DNA of 64,000 nt. It comes from RGIG9115 sp045603225. Its GTDB lineage: Bacteria > Bacillota > Clostridia > UBA1381. Below the pieces are notes generated by a model. It searched no databases. It was not told where the DNA came from and saw nothing but the letters and a program-made list of their open reading frames with translations. Shown piece by piece: positions 59,681 through 64,000 of the stretch (its first letter is position 1; every line of letters begins with the position of its first letter). The position numbers were made by a program, and so were the translations under genes. The stretch lies in contig JAZULT010000047.1 of the NCBI GenBank assembly GCA_045603225.1, positions 4,411 through 68,410 on the forward strand. The letters are read 5' to 3'.

Positions 59681-60541
59681 TTGAAAAATGTTCTGGCGAT
59701 ACACGATATATCCTGTATAGGCAGGTGTTCGCTTACTGTAGCACTCCCGATAATATCAGCAGCAGGGGCAGAAACTTCTGTTTTGCCGACTGCTGTTCTG
59801 TCCACACACACGGGAGAATTTACGGGATATACATTCAGAGATTTAACGTCGGATATTGAGCCGATTGCACATCACTGGGAATCTCTTGGTATTACGTTTG
59901 ACAGTATTTATACAGGTTATTTTGGTTCATTTAAACAGCTAAAGATTGCCGGTGAGGTAATTGACACGTTTAAAAATGAAAAAACTATTATTTTGGTAGA
60001 TCCGGTTATGGGAGACCACGGAAAGCTGTATGCTAATTTTGATGAAAGCTTTGCAGAAGAGTTTAAGCTTCTTTGTGCAAAGGCGAATATTATAACACCA
60101 AACCTGACAGAAGCCTCTCTTCTGCTCGGTATACCTTACACTGAAGCCGGATATGACAGAGACTATATAAGAGAAATTCTTGTAAGGCTGGCGGAAATCG
60201 GTCCTGAAAAAGTTGTTCTGACCGGAATATCTTTCGATGAACATGAGCTCGGATGTGCAACATATGACAGCAAAACCAAAGAGACTAAGTTTTGCATGGA
60301 CAAGAAAACACCGGGTCGGTATTACGGAACAGGTGATGTTCTTGCAAGTGCAATGCTCGGAGCAGTTCTTTGCGGAATGGACACCGGGGATGCGGCACAG
60401 ACAGCAGTAAGCTTTACGGCAAGGGCGATTGAACGGACTGCAAAAAGCGGGCGGAATCCGATATACGGAGTTGATTTCGAGCTTGGACTTGCCGAATATG
60501 CAATGGAAATGAAAAAACAGCGGGAAATAATAGATTTCTGA
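59681..60541 (+). CDS. Pyridoxamine/pyridoxal kinase (PdxK/PdxY family)
   Basis: 286 residues of the ribokinase superfamily: the N-terminal AIHDISCIGRCSLTVALPII (family hallmark of pyridoxal kinases), substrate loop TAVLSTHTGEF, and the C-terminal anion-hole motif YGTGDVLASAMLGAVL. It phosphorylates B6 vitamers to feed PLP synthesis in the cytoplasm. The start codon is TTG at 59681, with GAGGGG 9 nt upstream; no ATG fits. It has its own consensus promoter and terminator, so a single-gene unit. Confidence 0.9.
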   Translation: MKNVLAIHDISCIGRCSLTVALPIISAAGAETSVLPTAVLSTHTGEFTGYTFRDLTSDIEPIAHHWESLGITFDSIYTGYFGSFKQLKIAGEVIDTFKNEKTIILVDPVMGDHGKLYANFDESFAEEFKLLCAKANIITPNLTEASLLLGIPYTEAGYDRDYIREILVRLAEIGPEKVVLTGISFDEHELGCATYDSKTKETKFCMDKKTPGRYYGTGDVLASAMLGAVLCGMDTGDAAQTAVSFTARAIERTAKSGRNPIYGVDFELGLAEYAMEMKKQREIIDF

Positions 60542-60550
60542 CAACTAAGA

Positions 60551-60576
60551 AAGCGATGCATCTGCACCGCTTTTTT
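60551..60576 (+). terminator. Terminator of the pyridoxamine kinase gene
   Basis: AAGCGATGCA (60551-60560) pairs with TGCACCGCTT (60563-60572), one mismatch, then T4. Confidence 0.8.
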
Positions 60577-60608
60577 AGTTGGAAAATTGGTTATTGGTTT
60601 TAATTTAA

Positions 60609-61367
60609 TCAGTCTTCAATATCTGTTGCAATTGTAAGGGGATTCAACTCATCAGCTTCAAGAATACCCATACCCTCTTTATAAGTACTTGTATGAACTG
60701 TATCGTATATTCCGTCGCCGTCAGCATCTACACTGTAAGCATATGTATCTACTATACCGTCGTTATTAACGTCCACGAAAGCACCTTCTTCAACATAATC
60801 AGTTTCGCCATCACTGTCAAGGTCAGCTGCATAGCTGAATCCGTCAGACTTGCCGTCACCGTTTGTATCGTATTCAGTATATTCAACATCAACATATCCG
60901 TCATTATCAGTATCCATATATACTTCTGTACTGTCCATAATGCCGTCCTGATTTTCATCACTGATTAATTCTACTGCTTCTGAATATCCGTCACCGTCTG
61001 TATCGCTTTCAATAATCATTCCGTCTGCGATGCCGTCATAGTCAGAATCAACCTCTGTTATTGCCTGGTCAACGATTCCGTCACCGTCATAATCCATAAA
61101 TGTAGTTTCCTGGTCGATATAACCGTCAAGATTTGTATCTGCGCTGTCTGCCATGCCGTCAAAATCCGTATCAGCTGTAATTGTATCAAATTCTCCGTCA
61201 CCGTCAGTGTCAACAGCCCATATATCAGCTACACCGTCACCGTTGCTGTCCATTCCGTTCTCGAACGCTGATATCAAATCGTCTGTCAGGTCATTATCCA
61301 TTGTTGCTTCCACTTCTTCGTCGTAGCTGTCTGCTACACCATTTTCAATTTCATAATCATCAAACAT
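60609..61367 (-). CDS. Very acidic calcium-loop repeat protein without export signal
   Basis: 252 residues. After an acidic N-terminus (DDYEIENGVADSYDEEVEAT), almost the whole chain is a run of DxDxDGxxD-type loops (VDTDGDGEFDTITADTDFDG, MDYDGDGIVDQAI, TDTDGDGYSEAVE and more), about 13 units of 14-19 residues, like the calcium-binding repeats of thrombospondin type 3 or of dockerin loops. No signal peptide, anchor or transmembrane helix. Few positive residues. Function unknown: a calcium buffer, or a secreted protein using a non-classical route. AAGGAG precedes the ATG. Confidence 0.7.
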   Translation of the reverse strand: MFDDYEIENGVADSYDEEVEATMDNDLTDDLISAFENGMDSNGDGVADIWAVDTDGDGEFDTITADTDFDGMADSADTNLDGYIDQETTFMDYDGDGIVDQAITEVDSDYDGIADGMIIESDTDGDGYSEAVELISDENQDGIMDSTEVYMDTDNDGYVDVEYTEYDTNGDGKSDGFSYAADLDSDGETDYVEEGAFVDVNNDGIVDTYAYSVDADGDGIYDTVHTSTYKEGMGILEADELNPLTIATDIED

Positions 61368-61478
61368 TTTTTCTTTCTCCTTTTTTGTTACTTATTGTTT
61401 TTTGTTACTTATTGTTTATTTGTTGATTTCATTATAAGGCATTGCGGAAATACAAAAAAAGGGGGGTGTAAAAATAAC

Positions 61479-61507
61479 TTGACAAAACAATCATTTTATG
61501 ATAATAT
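61479..61507 (+). promoter_or_regulatory. Promoter of the DUF6259-like gene
   Basis: TTGACA (61479-61484), 17-bp spacer, TAATAT (61502-61507). Confidence 0.75.
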
Positions 61508-61535
61508 TAAAAAAACAAAAAATGGAGGAAATGAA

Positions 61536-63680
61536 ATGATTATCAGAAATAAATTCTACTCTATATCAGTAAATGATTCTAACGGTGAAATAAACGGATT
61601 CAGTACCGATAAACAGGAATTTATCTGCTGTTCAGGAAATCTGAAACCGCTCATGGAAATAAAACTTCTTGACGAAAACGGTAACGGTGTTTATGCAAAA
61701 AGCAGTAATGCAGATAAATTCAGTATTGAAAAAACTGATACAGGATACACCTTTGTATTTGAAAATATAATTGACGGACTGTCCGGAAAAGTGTATCTCA
61801 GAACACCGGAAAATGAAGCTTTCTGCTACTGGTCATGTGAAGTCAATAATGCCACAGGTCTTATAATGGAATGGATTGATATGCCAGGTCTTATATTGAA
61901 AGACAATATGAAAGGAAAAGGCGGAGATTCTGAAATTTTCTGGCCGTTCGGAGAAGGATGTATTATAGACAATCCTGATATCAGAGCAGACAGCGAATGG
62001 CTTCATTACAGAGAGCTTACATATCAGAGCACAGGATTTAACGGTACATATCCCGGTCCTGCAGGAATGCAGTTTATGGCATACTACAACAGCAATGGTG
62101 GATTATATATTGCCGCTCATGACGACAGTGCAAACCTGAAGTCTCTTGAGTATCACCCCGAAGGCGACGGTGTGGCACTTGAAATGAGAGTATTCTCGGA
62201 CGGAGCAACAACATCATATAAGCTTCCGTACGAAATTGTCATGGGAGTATTTGACGGAGACTGGCAGGATGCCGCTGAAATATATAGAAACTGGCTTGAA
62301 ACTACAGACAATCTCATGCCTGAAAAAATTGTAAACAATAAAAATCTGCCTGAGTGGTATTCCGATTCACCTGTAATTGCAGTATATCCTATACGCGGAA
62401 CGAAGGACCATGGAGATATGACTCCAAATATGTATTATCCGTACAAAAATGTAATTCCGTATATTAATAAGTACTCAGACGATTTCAACAGCCGTATTAT
62501 GGCACTTCCGATGCACTGGGAGGGAACTGCACCGTGGGCACCACCATACGTATGGCCTCCTTACGGTGGTGAAGAACAGTTCAAGGAGTTTGCCGATACA
62601 CTTCATGAGCATAATAATCTTCTCGGAGTATATTGCAGTGGTATAGGATGGACAACACATAGTTACCTTGATGATATGGACATTTCAGATAAATATCAGG
62701 ATAAGTTTATCTGCAGAACTCCCGACAATAAAATTGTGCAGTCAAAGATTATAGGCCCACCGATACGTGACGGTCACGACATGTGCCCGGAAAGTCCGGA
62801 GGTTGCAGAAATTGTTCAGAAAGAAGTTGAAGCCCTGTACAATACCGGCTGTGACTACACACAGTATTTCGACCAGAACCTTGGCGGCAACAGCTGTTAC
62901 TGCTACTCAAAAAATCACGGTCATCCCGGAGCCCCCGGTAAATGGCAATCAGATGCAATGATAAGAATTTTTAAAAAGGCTACAGAAAATGTGGACAGCA
63001 AGAAAATGCTCATAGGCTGTGAAGCGGCAGCATCAGAGCCGTTTATAAAGTATCTTCCGTTTAATGATTTGAGATATAACATTTCATACTTCTACGGAAA
63101 GCCTGTTCCGGCATATTCATACGTATTCCACGAATATATAAACAACTTCATGGGTAATCAGAATACAATAGATAAAGTATTTGATTTACTAAAAAATCCG
63201 GATAATCTTCTTTTACGTATCGGATATTCGTTTTCAGCAGGAGACATGATTACTGTCAGTCTCGCAGGAGAAGGTAAGCTTTTCTGGGGTTGGGACGTTG
63301 AATGGGATGTTGAAGCACCGAATCAGGAGCATATATGCGAATTAATAGGAAATCTCAATCCGTGGAGACGAGGCTATGCAAAGAAATATCTGTTCTCCGG
63401 CAAAATGATAAAGCCGGAAAAGGTCGAGGGTGTAGGCTCTTACAAAGTAAGTACCATTGACGGACGAATCATTGAATATCCTGATGTTTTTGTGACATCA
63501 TACGAATCAGCAGATAAAAACGAAGCAATAGTTCTTACAAACTATCTGCATGAAGAAAAAGAAATAAAATTTAGTTCAGAACGAAAAATATTTACAAATC
63601 CCGAATCTGAAGAATATATAATTGCTGACAGAATAAAGGTTAAGCCACTTTCTGCTGTAATTGCTGAAAAAATCAATTAA
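61536..63680 (+). CDS. DUF6259-like glycoside hydrolase
   Basis: 714 residues; the start at 61536 is fixed by GGAGG 7 nt upstream, and the longer frame (from 61395) has no ribosome site and runs over the promoter. An N-terminal beta-sandwich (about 1-260, GINGFSTDKQEF..., WPFGEGCIIDNPD) precedes a TIM-barrel-like domain (about 270-600) with LPEWYSDSPVIAVYPIRG, LPMHWEGTAPWAPPYVWPPYGG, GVYCSGIGWTT, DYTQYFDQNLGG and LIGCEAAASEP. DUF6259 proteins resemble GH36-type clans and are counted as putative glycosidases; the Asp/Glu in YFDQN and GCEAA are plausible catalytic residues. No signal peptide. Substrate unknown. Confidence 0.7.
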   Translation: MIIRNKFYSISVNDSNGEINGFSTDKQEFICCSGNLKPLMEIKLLDENGNGVYAKSSNADKFSIEKTDTGYTFVFENIIDGLSGKVYLRTPENEAFCYWSCEVNNATGLIMEWIDMPGLILKDNMKGKGGDSEIFWPFGEGCIIDNPDIRADSEWLHYRELTYQSTGFNGTYPGPAGMQFMAYYNSNGGLYIAAHDDSANLKSLEYHPEGDGVALEMRVFSDGATTSYKLPYEIVMGVFDGDWQDAAEIYRNWLETTDNLMPEKIVNNKNLPEWYSDSPVIAVYPIRGTKDHGDMTPNMYYPYKNVIPYINKYSDDFNSRIMALPMHWEGTAPWAPPYVWPPYGGEEQFKEFADTLHEHNNLLGVYCSGIGWTTHSYLDDMDISDKYQDKFICRTPDNKIVQSKIIGPPIRDGHDMCPESPEVAEIVQKEVEALYNTGCDYTQYFDQNLGGNSCYCYSKNHGHPGAPGKWQSDAMIRIFKKATENVDSKKMLIGCEAAASEPFIKYLPFNDLRYNISYFYGKPVPAYSYVFHEYINNFMGNQNTIDKVFDLLKNPDNLLLRIGYSFSAGDMITVSLAGEGKLFWGWDVEWDVEAPNQEHICELIGNLNPWRRGYAKKYLFSGKMIKPEKVEGVGSYKVSTIDGRIIEYPDVFVTSYESADKNEAIVLTNYLHEEKEIKFSSERKIFTNPESEEYIIADRIKVKPLSAVIAEKIN

Positions 63681-63681
63681 G

Positions 63682-63706
63682 GGGGTGTTGCGTTAAGCAA
63701 CGCCCC
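63682..63706 (+). terminator. Hairpin after the DUF6259-like gene
   Basis: GGGGTGTTGC (63682-63691) with GCAACGCCCC (63697-63706), one wobble, loop GTTAA, directly after the stop. No T-run follows, so it may be part of a repeat rather than a full intrinsic terminator. Confidence 0.5.
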
Positions 63707-63766
63707 AGACCGTCCGAAAACGCCCAGTTTTAAACCTAACAAATTGGTATACAAACGAAAACCCAA

Positions 63767-63805
63767 AAATACTGGCTTAATCTCATTAGAGATTTGCCAG
63801 TATTT
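63767..63805. repeat. Inverted repeat at the 3' end of the insertion sequence
   Basis: AAATACTGGC (63767-63776) pairs perfectly with GCCAGTATTT (63796-63805); overlaps the natural transposase stop (63786-63788). Probably the terminator hairpin of the insertion sequence. Confidence 0.6.
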
Positions 63806-64000
63806 CTTTTACGCCCAACACATTTATCGCTCTTTTCAGGTTGTACCCTAAAAATGACTACGCTAAATCAGCGGTGGCTTTTATCTTACCTTTCATAAGC
63901 AGGTATGAACCATCGTTCCAACGTTTAACTGTCCCAAATGGATGTTCGACTATACATTTTCGTTTCTTTATGACTTCTTCATCCGGTTTGAAATGTACTA
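63786..64000 (-). mobile_element. C-terminal part of an IS1182-like transposase, interrupted by an amber codon
   Basis: The last ~70 codons of a DDE transposase enter from the right edge: CIVEHPFGTVKRWNDGSYLL, MKGKIKATADLA, then TAG (63858-63860), then SFLGYNLKRAINVLGVKEIL and a natural TAA at 63786-63788. Relatives read straight through (a Leu is usual at this place), so TTG to TAG is likely. The product loses its C-terminal helix of 23 residues. The rest of the gene lies outside the window. Confidence 0.75.

Noticed and set aside
61395..61535. Longer N-terminus for the DUF6259-like protein
   Set aside because: The extra 47 codons contain the promoter (61479-61507), have no ribosome site, and are unrelated to the family; GGAGG supports 61536.
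1..64000. rRNA, tRNA, replication origin, prophage or CRISPR-Cas loci
   Set aside because: Looked for and not seen: no tRNA-like cloverleaf with a conserved TTCRANYC arm, no cas genes, no phage structural genes.

Overview
The window reads as chromosome of an AT-rich, anaerobic, plant-polysaccharide-degrading gut Clostridia. The signs are S-layer homology (SLH) anchored proteins, cohesin/dockerin-like modules, pectin- and xylan-directed enzymes, an H-cluster maturase (HydE), RpiR/LysR/AraC/PocR regulators and Gram-positive promoters and ribosome binding sites. A Monoglobus-like pectin specialist would fit, but that is a guess. No rRNA, tRNA or CRISPR array was seen.

Layout. 1-4.7 kb: the start of a queuosine-precursor transporter behind a preQ1-I riboswitch, an RpiR/MFS pair, and a LysR regulator divergent from a GxDLY/SGNH esterase. 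4.9-7.2 kb: a ComEC-like protein with an eroded signature motif. 7.2-16.2 kb: two GH28-like enzymes, HydE, a giant BspA-like leucine-rich-repeat protein with a Thr-Pro tract, and an AraC regulator. 16.2-21.2 kb: a tandem hairpin array, an M24 peptidase, RadA, and three neighbouring surface proteins, two of them clear paralogues. 21.4-26.4 kb: amino-sugar salvage, with NagA, a NagB-ROK kinase fusion, a NahK-like 1-kinase and a nucleotidyltransferase. The 466-bp gap in this block holds a compact convergent locus that looks like a type I toxin-antitoxin system of the Fst/par kind. 26.7-40.4 kb: a TetR gene followed by four large secreted proteins; three carry dockerin-like repeats, two carry SLH domains. 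40.8-45.1 kb: a stalk-domain protein, then two COG0523 GTPases behind a structured leader RNA, and an alpha/beta hydrolase.

45.2-51.7 kb is a visibly more G+C-rich glucuronoxylan block: a truncated GH39 xylosidase, UxuA, an SDR-type UxuB, UxaC, a GH115-like alpha-glucuronidase and a divergent AraC regulator. 51.8-56.6 kb is an isomerase, FGGY kinase, epimerase-like and class II aldolase operon for an unidentified sugar. It is divergent from a polysaccharide deacetylase and a PocR-AraC regulator. The end holds a conserved Cys-rich protein, a pyridoxamine kinase, a very acidic calcium-loop repeat protein, a DUF6259-like glycosidase and the 3' end of a transposase broken by an amber codon.

The genes describe capture of plant and host glycans at the cell surface, feeding uronate, amino-sugar and ketose-phosphate pathways. 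The most unusual items are the small toxin-antitoxin-like locus (24.09-24.36 kb), the NagB-ROK fusion, the cohesin/X/dockerin/SLH cluster and the unclassified leader RNA before the COG0523 pair. Several palindromic intergenic repeats with related ends (2.5, 16.3, 26.6 and 58.4 kb) suggest a dispersed MITE-like family.
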